64,000 nucleotides of DNA from Pseudomonadota bacterium. GTDB taxonomy: Bacteria > Pseudomonadota > Alphaproteobacteria > Rhizobiales > Hyphomicrobiaceae. The stretch is from the NCBI GenBank assembly GCA_023405815.1, contig JAEXXM010000079.1, positions 117,987 to 181,986 of the forward strand, read 5' to 3'. Of the stretch, positions 42,582-50,417 are shown in pieces. Position numbers and translations under genes: made by a program. The notes below the pieces were generated by a model. That model made no database searches, was not told the origin of the DNA, and saw only the letters and a list, made by a program, of their open reading frames with translations. How positions within the stretch are numbered: the stretch's first letter is position 1; the number at the start of each line of letters is the position of its first letter.

Positions 42582-44585
42582 TCAGTTCGGTGGGAGGGCG
42601 AACTGCACGCCGCCGAAGACCGTCAAGCCGGGGTTGTTGTAGTTGACCGCGGTGACGTAGTCCTGGTCGAGCAGGTTCTCGCCGCGCACGTAAGCGACCG
42701 TGCCTGGGAGAATTTCGTAGCCCAGCTTGGCGCTCAAGAGGAAGTAGTCGTCGACCGGCGTATCGCGCGACGGGTTGAAGTTGAAATTCTCGTCGACGGT
42801 GTCAGCCAAATATTGGCCCGTAACATTGACTGTGATCTTGTCGATCGGCTGGGCGTTGATGCCGAGCACAAGGCTATGGCGTGGAAGGCGCGCGGCGCGT
42901 GTTCCGTCCGGCTCCTCCGACTCGGTGTATGTGTAGCCGGCATTGACGATCGTGGTCGGCGTCAGCTTCGCAAAGGCCGTCAGCTCCACGCCGTTGCTGC
43001 GCGTGAGGCCGGGCTTCTGCTCATATGACCAAGTGAAGCTGTTGTAAGTGATGCGGTTGTCGACCTCGATGTCGAAGTACGTCGCGCCGAATCCGAACCT
43101 ATTGCGCATGAATCCCTGGTCGAAGCCGACATCCCAGCTTTCGCTCGTTTCAGGCTTGAAGTCGGTGCTGCCGCCGAATGGCGAGTAGAGCTCGTAGAGG
43201 CTGGGGGCACGGAAGCCCGTTCCGTAGCTGGCGTGAAATCGCGTTTCGCTTCGCGGCAATTGATAGGCCGCAGTCAGCCGGTGCGTGTCGTGCTGCCCGA
43301 ACAGCGAATGGTCGTCGATGCGACCGCCGGCGGTGAGCACGAGGCCGTCGATCGGCTCCATGATCACCTGGGCGTAGGGGCTGGTCATGTCGACCGTCTT
43401 CCTGCTGTCCCAGGTGCTCTCGTAGCCGACATGCTCCCAATCGAGGCCGCCGACTATCGCGAGCCAGCGGTTGAAGCTGAACGTCCCGCGGTATTCTCCC
43501 TTCACGCGGTCGCCGTCATACCTCGACTCGCCGAACTGGTTGAAGATATCGCGCTGGTTCTGCATGCCTTGAACGGCGAACGTATTGACGAACGCGCCGC
43601 CGAGAAGGGATACGGTGGCGCCGACGCGTCCCGCTTGCTGCGAGGTGTCGACGACATCGATGCCGTCCAAGCCGTTGCTTGCGTCGTATTCGAAACGGGC
43701 ATCGAGATTGCGTGCGGCGAAGAAGACGGTCACTTCCTCCGAGACCTTGTATTCGCCGCGGCCCGAGAACGTGACGTTCCGGTAGCCGTCGTCCTCGGTG
43801 CCGCGGGCGCCTACGGAGAAGCCGTCGGTTTCCAGGCCCTGCACGGTGAACGCGACATTGCTGCCGTCGAGGTCGGCGTAGCCGGCCGAGTAAGAGCCGC
43901 GCCAGGTATTGTAGGTTCCGTACTCGGCGCCTCCGCTCTGGAAGAGACCCGGCTTGGTTGCATACTTGGTGTCGAGGGAGATCACGCCCGCGACGGCTTC
44001 GCCGCCGTAGAGCGTGCTCTGCGAGCCCTTGAGCACCTCGACTTGCGCGATGTCGCCGACCATCAGGTGCTCGAGGTGCGTGAAGGTTTGCGTGCCCGAC
44101 GGATCGCTGAGGTCCATGCCGTCGACGAGAACCTTGACGTAGTTCTGATTGAAGCCGCGGATCTGAAACGTCGTCTGGCTGCCGGCGCCGCCCGTCGTCG
44201 TTATGCTGACGCCCGGAACCTGCTGCAGGTAGTCCTGCAGAAACGTTTTCGACTGTGCGTCGATGTCCTTTTCGGTGACGACCGAGACGGAAGAGCCGAC
44301 CTTGGCATAGTCGGTCGGCGTGCGATTGGCCGAGAAGACGACCGGAGCATCGGGGTCGCCCGCAGGGCTGGTTTCCTTCGTCACCGCGGCTTGCGGCTCG
44401 GAGGTCGGCTTCTTTCTGGCGGTCTTCTTCTTGGTGGTCTCGACTTCCAGCGTGGGAAGCTCGCTCGGCTCGGGGGCCGATTGCGCAAGTGCGCCGGTGG
44501 CACTGGCAATGGCCAGCACGGACGCGGTCAACGCGAGAGAATAGATCGATGAACTGGACGAACGCTTAGACAAATACAGATACAC
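42582..44585 (-). CDS. btuB: TonB-dependent vitamin B12 receptor
   Basis: Outer membrane barrel that imports cobalamin with energy from TonB. Signal peptide ends near GALAQ; residues about 40-75 form a Lys/Pro-rich linker (KKKTARKKP); the plug domain contains VVFSANRTPTDYAKVGSSVS, FLQDYLQQVPGVSI, QIRGFNQNYVKVLVDGMDL and VEVLKGSQSTLYG; the rest is a 22-strand-type barrel ending in FGGVQFALPPN. Length 667 fits BtuB. Assignment to B12 rests mainly on the cobalamin riboswitch in its leader. No btuCDF genes are in the window. Confidence 0.92.
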   Translation of the reverse strand: MYLYLSKRSSSSSIYSLALTASVLAIASATGALAQSAPEPSELPTLEVETTKKKTARKKPTSEPQAAVTKETSPAGDPDAPVVFSANRTPTDYAKVGSSVSVVTEKDIDAQSKTFLQDYLQQVPGVSITTTGGAGSQTTFQIRGFNQNYVKVLVDGMDLSDPSGTQTFTHLEHLMVGDIAQVEVLKGSQSTLYGGEAVAGVISLDTKYATKPGLFQSGGAEYGTYNTWRGSYSAGYADLDGSNVAFTVQGLETDGFSVGARGTEDDGYRNVTFSGRGEYKVSEEVTVFFAARNLDARFEYDASNGLDGIDVVDTSQQAGRVGATVSLLGGAFVNTFAVQGMQNQRDIFNQFGESRYDGDRVKGEYRGTFSFNRWLAIVGGLDWEHVGYESTWDSRKTVDMTSPYAQVIMEPIDGLVLTAGGRIDDHSLFGQHDTHRLTAAYQLPRSETRFHASYGTGFRAPSLYELYSPFGGSTDFKPETSESWDVGFDQGFMRNRFGFGATYFDIEVDNRITYNSFTWSYEQKPGLTRSNGVELTAFAKLTPTTIVNAGYTYTESEEPDGTRAARLPRHSLVLGINAQPIDKITVNVTGQYLADTVDENFNFNPSRDTPVDDYFLLSAKLGYEILPGTVAYVRGENLLDQDYVTAVNYNNPGLTVFGGVQFALPPN

Positions 44586-44834
44586 GGTAGCCTCCCGTTA
44601 CGCAGGAACTGAGCCTCGGGAAAGCTCGACGTCACGCACATAAACTACGACGCACTGAGATAGACCCTCTCGCGCTGCAGCCATGGGCCGAAGCGTTATC
44701 GGATCTGGTCTCGATTAGTGCCGGGAAATGACACCGTAGAACGACATGCCTGACGTGGCTCCCCTTCGGTTGCACATCAGTCGCCGCTACGGGTTTCCGC
44801 TCCGCCAAGCATCCCGCATGGCGAATGGGCGACT

Positions 44835-45053
44835 TGCGGCGGCAGGTCTCCTGGCTCGCGGCTCAAGCGTTTCTCTCCGACCTTCCCGGCGGCCCAACGC
44901 GGGTCGCCAGTGGCATATGCGGGAGAAACTCGCCGCTTACAGTTGCGGGAGCAGCCTCGGCTTCAGCACCTAGCGGTGCCCTACCGAGTTCCCATTTTCA
45001 TCGCTGCACGTGGAAGCGCACAACGAAACCGTCGCGGCGAATAAACCGCCGCA
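44835..45053 (-). promoter_or_regulatory. Cobalamin riboswitch
   Basis: On the minus strand the terminal P1 stem TGCGGCGG/CCGCCGCA closes an element with AATGGGAACTCGGT, CTGCTCCCGCAACTGTAAGC, the B12-box region GCCACTGG and the 3' box GAGCCAGGAGACCTGCC, in canonical order. It lies about 250 nt before btuB on the same strand. Binding of adenosylcobalamin-type ligands normally lowers expression. The remaining leader (44586-44834) shows no further element I can name; the promoter must lie between 45054 and 45246. Confidence 0.95.
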
Positions 45054-45246
45054 TCTTTGTCTCGGAGTCAAGTGAAAGCATGCCGCGACCTGTCGGCACG
45101 TGCGGCAGATACCGTTCAGCCACACCGGTAATCTGGCGACGGAGCGAGGCGGGGCGCGATGCGGTTCCGCCATCCGATAATCTGCATGCGTTCTAGGTCA
45201 GCGCGGCGCGTGCCCCGAATAGTCCGGAGCACGCGCCTGCTTCGGC

Positions 45247-46269
45247 TCAGGCGCCCTTCGGCTTGCTGCGGACAAGCTTGCGGGCCTGGGCGAAAGCATG
45301 CGTGAAGTCGAGCATGACGGTTTCGCTCGACGACAGCATGCTGCGGAAGAGTGCAGCCTGTGTCTTGTACTTGATGTCGCCGATCGCCAAGGGTCCGATC
45401 GAGGCGATGTCGGTGCCGTCGAGGACGCGGCCGCGGTCGAACAGCTCCACCCCCTCGATGCCCGATGGCGGCACGGCGTTGACGTCGGCGACGACGGCGA
45501 GCCGTGGAGAGGTAGCGCACTGTTCCCGCGAGAGAACGCGGATGCCGGCGGCGGCAGCACAGAGAACGATGTCCGCGTCGGCGACGAGCTTGGCCTTGTC
45601 GTCGTCGCGGGCGGCAGCCACGGCATCGAGCTCAACGTCAAAGCGCTCGCGGCCGGCCGTGATGAACGGCTCGAGAGCCTTGACGCCGATGTGCGAGGCC
45701 ATCGTCACCTTGGCCCCGCACTGCGCGGCGATGATCGAGGAGGCAAAGCCGACGACGCCGGTTGCTCCGAAGACGACGACATGTGCGTCCTTCAGCGAGC
45801 GGCCGGTGCGGGCCTGGTAGACGTCCTCGACCAGCGCCACCATGGCGGCGGCGGTCGTGAAGGATCCGCCCGGATCAGCGAAAGCCGAGAGCTGGAACGG
45901 CGGGACGAGGGCGTCCTTGGCGGCAGCCAGCATGTCGAGCGCGAGCAGGGCATCCTTGCCGCCGATGAACAGGCCCGTGCGGCAGCCGTATTCGATAGGA
46001 CGAGAGAAGATGGCGTCCTGGACGAGGCCAGTGGTGTGCTCGAGGCGCGCGTTGGTGTGCGGGATGACGACCTTGAACCCGGCATCGACCGCCATGTTGA
46101 CGTCGAAGGGGCTGGCGAACTCCTGTGTGGAAAGGAAATGCAGGATCGGCGTGGCAAGCTTCTTCTTGGGCACTTTGCGACGCGATACCGACGGCTTGCC
46201 GGAGTCGAAATCGACAGCTTGCAGCGCGGTTGCCTCCGAGAGCAGATCGGATTGATCGTCCATGGGCAT
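45247..46269 (-). CDS. mtdB: Methylene-tetrahydromethanopterin dehydrogenase, MtdB type
   Basis: NAD(P)-dependent oxidation of methylene-H4MPT to methenyl-H4MPT in formaldehyde oxidation of methylotrophs. MtdB hallmarks: SPFDVNMAVDAGFKVVIPHT, TQDAIFSR-like QDAIFSRPI, RTGLFIGGKDALLALDM, FADPGGSFTTAAAMVA and the Rossmann segment VVFGATGVVGFASS. It is 340 residues against about 300 for typical MtdB, with about 45 extra N-terminal residues including a basic stretch (SRRKVPKKK). AGGTGGAG supports this start; a second Met follows 2 codons later. No other H4MPT-pathway gene is adjacent. Confidence 0.85.
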   Translation of the reverse strand: MPMDDQSDLLSEATALQAVDFDSGKPSVSRRKVPKKKLATPILHFLSTQEFASPFDVNMAVDAGFKVVIPHTNARLEHTTGLVQDAIFSRPIEYGCRTGLFIGGKDALLALDMLAAAKDALVPPFQLSAFADPGGSFTTAAAMVALVEDVYQARTGRSLKDAHVVVFGATGVVGFASSIIAAQCGAKVTMASHIGVKALEPFITAGRERFDVELDAVAAARDDDKAKLVADADIVLCAAAAGIRVLSREQCATSPRLAVVADVNAVPPSGIEGVELFDRGRVLDGTDIASIGPLAIGDIKYKTQAALFRSMLSSSETVMLDFTHAFAQARKLVRSKPKGA

Positions 46270-46654
46270 AAAGAGCACTCCACCTGGGGTCGTTGACGTT
46301 GTCCCGTGTCGACCAGCGCGCCATTCTCTTCGTCGGCAAGCGGAGTCGCTTGCCGGCGGTTCGGGCTTGGCTGGTCTATTTGCATGTCGCTTGGAGCGAC
46401 TGGGCCATCGTCGGCATCATGCCCGCGGAGACGAGGTGCTCTCCGGATTGCCCCCAAGTAAGCCCATTAGGCGGGGAGCAGGTTAAGCAACTACGAAATC
46501 GAGCGCATACGGTCGAGCGGGTGGATGTGCGTTAGCGCATAGCGTTGATGCTCCAATAACGGAGCATTTCTTTTGAGCCATCCGACATGATCGCACGCCG
46601 TGACGGCGCGCCGAGGCTGGAACCCGCACCGATTCTTCACCTCTCGTGTTCACC
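46270..46654. other. Intergenic region between mtdB and the permease gene
   Basis: About 385 bp without a convincing gene, between divergent neighbours. Besides the terminator-like hairpin listed separately I see no repeat, riboswitch or clear promoter. Confidence 0.4.
46548..46574 (+). terminator. Terminator-like hairpin without upstream gene
   Basis: ATGCTCC and GGAGCAT form a perfect 7-bp stem with a 6-nt loop, followed by TTCTTTT. No plus-strand gene precedes it, so it may end a small RNA or act as an attenuator about 80 nt before the permease start. Confidence 0.55.
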
Positions 46655-47995
46655 ATGCCGCCACCAGCCATGCCGCAAAGCTCATCCAAATCCGCATCGA
46701 CAACTCAAACGGACGCCGGCCAGATCGGCATGGCCGCGGCCGTGTCGGTCGGCATCGGCGGCATGGTGGGCGCCGGGATATTCTCGATCCTCGGAGTCGT
46801 CGCGCAGGCGGCCGGCAATGCCATGTGGATCGCGTTTGCGATCGGCGGGGTCGTGGCGCTGCTATCGACCTATTCCTATGCCAAGCTCGGAGCCACGTTC
46901 CCCTCGGCGGGCGGCGCGGTCAGCTTTTTGGTTAAGGGGTTCGGCGACGGCGTATTCGCGGGCGGGCTCAACCTCTTCATGTGGGCGGGCTACATCATCT
47001 CGCTTGCTCTCTATGCGACCGCGTTCGGCAGCTACGCGGCTACCTTCATCACCGATGCACCTTCCCCGCTGCTGCTCAAGTCGCTGGCGATCGGATCGGT
47101 TCTTGTGGTGACGGTGGTGAACGCGTTCGGAGCCAAGGTCATGGGGCGCGGGGAGACGATCATCGTCGCCATCAAGGTGACGATCCTGGTCGTGTTCGCG
47201 GCTGTCGGACTCTACTTCGTAAAGCCGGAGAACCTGTCGCCGGCGCTGTGGCCGGGAGCGCAGTCGGTGCTGTTCGGCGCCGGCGTTCTCTTCATCGGCT
47301 ATGAGGGCTTTGGGCTCATCACCAACACTGCCGCCGATATGCGCAATCCGCGGGAGATGCTGCCGCGGGCGCTTTATACAGCGGTCATCCTCGTGATCAT
47401 GCTCTATCTCGCCGTGTCGATCACGGTGACGGGCAATCTGTCGAATGCGGAAATAGAGCGCGCCCGAGACTACGCGCTGGCGGAAGCCGCGAAGCCTTTC
47501 CTCGGCGAGCTTGGGTTCCGCCTGATCGCGATTGCCGCACTGTTCTCGACCGCGTCGGCGATCAATGCCACGCTCTTTGGTTCGGCCAACGTCTGCTACA
47601 TGATCGCGCGCGACGGCGAGCTTCCGGAGCGGCTGTCGCGGATCGAATGGAAGCAGGCGACAGGGGGGCTATTGCTGACCGCGGCGCTGGTCATCGTCGT
47701 CATGCTGTGCTTCGACCTTGCCGGCATCGCGATGATGGGCAGCGCGGCATTCCTGCTCCTTTACGCGGCCGTGAATGGCGGGCATCTGCTGGTGCTCAGG
47801 CAGACCGGCGCGAACGCCACCATCGTCTGGCTGTCGCTGCTGACGTGCCTCGCCATGTTTGCTGTTCTTGGTGTCTACACCTATCAGCAGCAGCCCGCGG
47901 CCATCGCGGCGCTGGTGCTCATCGCAGCGGCGTCATTTGCCATCGAATGGCTTTATCGGCGCTGGACGGGGCGCGAGATCAAGCTCGCCCGCTGA
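46655..47995 (+). CDS. APC-family amino acid permease
   Basis: Twelve-span inner membrane transporter of the amino acid-polyamine-organocation family. The first span carries the substrate-site pattern GIGGMVGAGIFSILG, and FIGYEGFGLITNTAADMRNP in the middle matches the sixth-span region of the family. 446 residues is normal. No good ribosome site is visible before any of the possible starts (GTG 9 nt upstream, ATG here, ATG 15 nt downstream). Substrate cannot be inferred. Confidence 0.85.
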   Translation: MPPPAMPQSSSKSASTTQTDAGQIGMAAAVSVGIGGMVGAGIFSILGVVAQAAGNAMWIAFAIGGVVALLSTYSYAKLGATFPSAGGAVSFLVKGFGDGVFAGGLNLFMWAGYIISLALYATAFGSYAATFITDAPSPLLLKSLAIGSVLVVTVVNAFGAKVMGRGETIIVAIKVTILVVFAAVGLYFVKPENLSPALWPGAQSVLFGAGVLFIGYEGFGLITNTAADMRNPREMLPRALYTAVILVIMLYLAVSITVTGNLSNAEIERARDYALAEAAKPFLGELGFRLIAIAALFSTASAINATLFGSANVCYMIARDGELPERLSRIEWKQATGGLLLTAALVIVVMLCFDLAGIAMMGSAAFLLLYAAVNGGHLLVLRQTGANATIVWLSLLTCLAMFAVLGVYTYQQQPAAIAALVLIAAASFAIEWLYRRWTGREIKLAR

Positions 47996-48228
47996 GTTGG
48001 CGCGTCAGGCTCAATGCTCGGCATCCTCAAGGGCGATCTATCCAGCAACTTGGCGCATTCTGCAGGTGCCCCTTCGGAGGGCCGGCAGGCCGACCTTCCC
48101 CCCCAGGTTACCTTTGGAACAGCGCCCGATGCGGCAATCCTGAAAGACTGTGGAGCGAGACCGCGATCTCCGCTCCGCCGGAACTCCATCGCGGCCGGCA
48201 ACTTCGTGCCACCGCGAGAGGAGAGAGC

Positions 48229-48981
48229 ATGTTTTGGGACGAAATAGTCGGGCTGCTCGTCGTCGCCACCATCGCCCACTTCATGGCCGCGATCTGCTAT
48301 GCGGCTTACAAGGGCAACTGGTCGATCTGCGATCGCAAGATCTACGATGCTTCGATCCAACCCAAGCAAATGCGCCGTGAGCTGAAGAACTCCGTCTGGA
48401 CGCCGATGCACGCCGTCATCCTCGCCGGATTTCTTTACGCCGGATTCTTCCCCAGCCGGAGCTGGACGAGTTTCCTTGCGACACTTGCCCTGGCGTTCGT
48501 GTGGGCCGAGCTCTGGCACTATGTTTCGCATCGCGCCATGCACTTTAAGGCTTTGCATTGGATACACGCGGAGCATCACAAGAGCCACGTGAACGGCCCT
48601 TTCACGGCAATCTCGTTCTCGTTTTCAGAGAAGCTGATCTTCGATCTCGGCTACCTCGGCGTGCTGTCCGTCATCGATATCGTCGTGCCGCTGAACTTTC
48701 ACGGCATCGTCGCCTGGTACATCGGCTATTTGGTGATGAACTCGTTCAGTCACGCCAACTTCGAGTTCCGGCCCGGTGACTACAATGCCTTCTTGGGCAA
48801 GGTGATGACGAGCACGACCTACCATTCCCTGCATCACGCCCGGTATACGCACAACTACGGTCTCGCGACGCGATTCTTCGACCGACTGTTCTCCACCGAA
48901 TGGACCGATTACGAGAAGCTGTTCCACCGCGTCGTGCTGGAGCAGCGGCCGATGCGCCACCTGCGCGAGCGGGCAGACTGA
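48229..48981 (+). CDS. Sterol desaturase/fatty acid hydroxylase family protein
   Basis: Membrane di-iron oxygenase family. Histidine clusters: HYVSHRAMH, HWIHAEHHKSH and HSLHHARYTHNYG, with a further His in NSFSHANFEF, and about four membrane spans. The 250-residue protein starts after GAGAGGAGAGAG. Family members hydroxylate or desaturate fatty acids, sterols, carotenoids or alkylglycerols, so the substrate is open. It converges with the cyclic-nucleotide/acyltransferase fusion gene, 35 nt away. Confidence 0.87.
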   Translation: MFWDEIVGLLVVATIAHFMAAICYAAYKGNWSICDRKIYDASIQPKQMRRELKNSVWTPMHAVILAGFLYAGFFPSRSWTSFLATLALAFVWAELWHYVSHRAMHFKALHWIHAEHHKSHVNGPFTAISFSFSEKLIFDLGYLGVLSVIDIVVPLNFHGIVAWYIGYLVMNSFSHANFEFRPGDYNAFLGKVMTSTTYHSLHHARYTHNYGLATRFFDRLFSTEWTDYEKLFHRVVLEQRPMRHLRERAD

Positions 48982-49016
48982 TCGCCCACAAGCCAAACAC
49001 GCCGAGCGACAGACTT

Positions 49017-50009
49017 TCAGCGAAGCACAAGGCCGGCCAATCGGGCGACCTTCTTCGCGTGCCGTTCGATATCGAGCACGAGCGGGTAGGAGCAGCCGTT
49101 CTCGCGATGCAGAAAGGGCGGCCCTGACTGCACGAAGCCCAAGGAAGCAAAAAACGGCAGCAGGTCGGGCACGCAATCCATGAAACACTCGCGGATGTGG
49201 TAACGCTGCGCCATCTCGAGAGCGGTTGTCATCAACCGGAACGAGCTCGGCCCGACGCGGTGGTCCTTCCTGACGATGAACTTAGTGACGATCGCCGTGC
49301 CCTGCGGATGGTGCGGAGATTGCGCCATGCCATACAGCTCCCCGAGCAATCCGAGGGGACCGTGGCGGGCCAAGTTCATGCGCAACGTCGCGATCGGCGC
49401 TTCGTCCTCGAGCGCCAGCAGCACATGGCCGGTCGCGTCGAGATCATCGGCTATGACCTTCTTTTCCGCATCGGCGAATGGCGATGTGCGTCCCAGCTCC
49501 TCGCAGTAGACCTCGTAGCGGATGCGTTGCGCCTCCAGCAGCTGCTCGGGCGTGCGGCAGAGCATGATCTTGCTCGTGACGTCCGGCTGCCTAGCCTCGC
49601 CAGTAGCAAGAAAGCGCAGATTGTAGCTTTGCCGTCCCTCGGCGACATCCGCGAGCTTGCGATAGAGCTCGACGGCCAAGGCGGGCTCCCGGCGTTCGAT
49701 CTCGCGCCACGTTGGGTCGTCGATATAGAGCGCGCGCGAGGCGGTCTTGGCTGTCACGGTCGCTGTCGCCGGCACTCCGGTCAGAAAGCCGATTTCTCCG
49801 ATGGGTGCTCCGCGCCGGGCGTAAGCGATGGCATTTGCCTGTCCGTTCCGCTCCACGCTGACTTCGACTTCGCCGTCCGTCAGCAGGTACATATCGATGG
49901 AAAGGAGACCCTTCGTCCGCAAGACTGCGCCGGGCGCAAATGCAGATTCCCTGCAATACGCCCTGAGCGGCTCAGGATCTATGAAGGGTCCGGATAGAGG
50001 CCACTGCAT
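49017..50009 (-). CDS. Cyclic nucleotide-binding domain/N-acyltransferase fusion
   Basis: A 330-residue cytoplasmic protein with two domains. Residues about 10-130 form a Crp-like cyclic nucleotide-binding fold (SIDMYLLTDGEVEVSVE, then GAPIGEIGFLTGVPATATVTA in the phosphate-binding cassette position). No helix-turn-helix follows; instead residues about 145-320 resemble GNAT/autoinducer-synthase-type N-acyltransferases: QRIRYEVYCEELG, DDLDATGHVLLALED, ATLRMNLARHGPLG and VTKFIVRKDHR. The layout recalls cAMP-gated acetyltransferases, but the catalytic domain looks nearer to LuxI/FeeM-like enzymes. Acyl donor and acceptor are unknown. Confidence 0.78.
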   Translation of the reverse strand: MQWPLSGPFIDPEPLRAYCRESAFAPGAVLRTKGLLSIDMYLLTDGEVEVSVERNGQANAIAYARRGAPIGEIGFLTGVPATATVTAKTASRALYIDDPTWREIERREPALAVELYRKLADVAEGRQSYNLRFLATGEARQPDVTSKIMLCRTPEQLLEAQRIRYEVYCEELGRTSPFADAEKKVIADDLDATGHVLLALEDEAPIATLRMNLARHGPLGLLGELYGMAQSPHHPQGTAIVTKFIVRKDHRVGPSSFRLMTTALEMAQRYHIRECFMDCVPDLLPFFASLGFVQSGPPFLHRENGCSYPLVLDIERHAKKVARLAGLVLR

Positions 50010-50157
50010 GCGCGCTTCCTTGGCAGCGGATGGAAGCTATCGCAATTCGACGTGACTGTCCGCTGCCGCTCGAACCAGCGACGGTGGTCGAGCGGCAGAC
50101 TGGGCTTTTGTCCAGACGGCGATTTGCGTGATGGCAGGTCGCGGCCGGACGGCCCGA

Positions 50158-50234
<77 letters not shown>

Positions 50235-50245
50235 TTGAGGGCGGG

Positions 50246-50274
50246 TTGATAGCGCATTCGTCCCCTCCCGGCAA
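50246..50274 (-). promoter_or_regulatory. Sigma-70-type promoter for tRNA-Arg
   Basis: On the minus strand TTGCCG, a 17-bp spacer and TATCAA, placed so that transcription would begin about 5 nt before the mature tRNA 5' end. Confidence 0.55.
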
Positions 50275-50417
50275 ATGTTGCCGGGCGGCTCGCCCGAGCG
50301 GCAAGGGCCCGTTTTCTGCCGGGCCGTCAATCCCCATATCACTGCGGCGGCCGGGCTGACCGCCTCGCGCCAAGCTTCTATAGTCCGGCACCAGAGCCGG
50401 ACATCAGACCCCAATCC

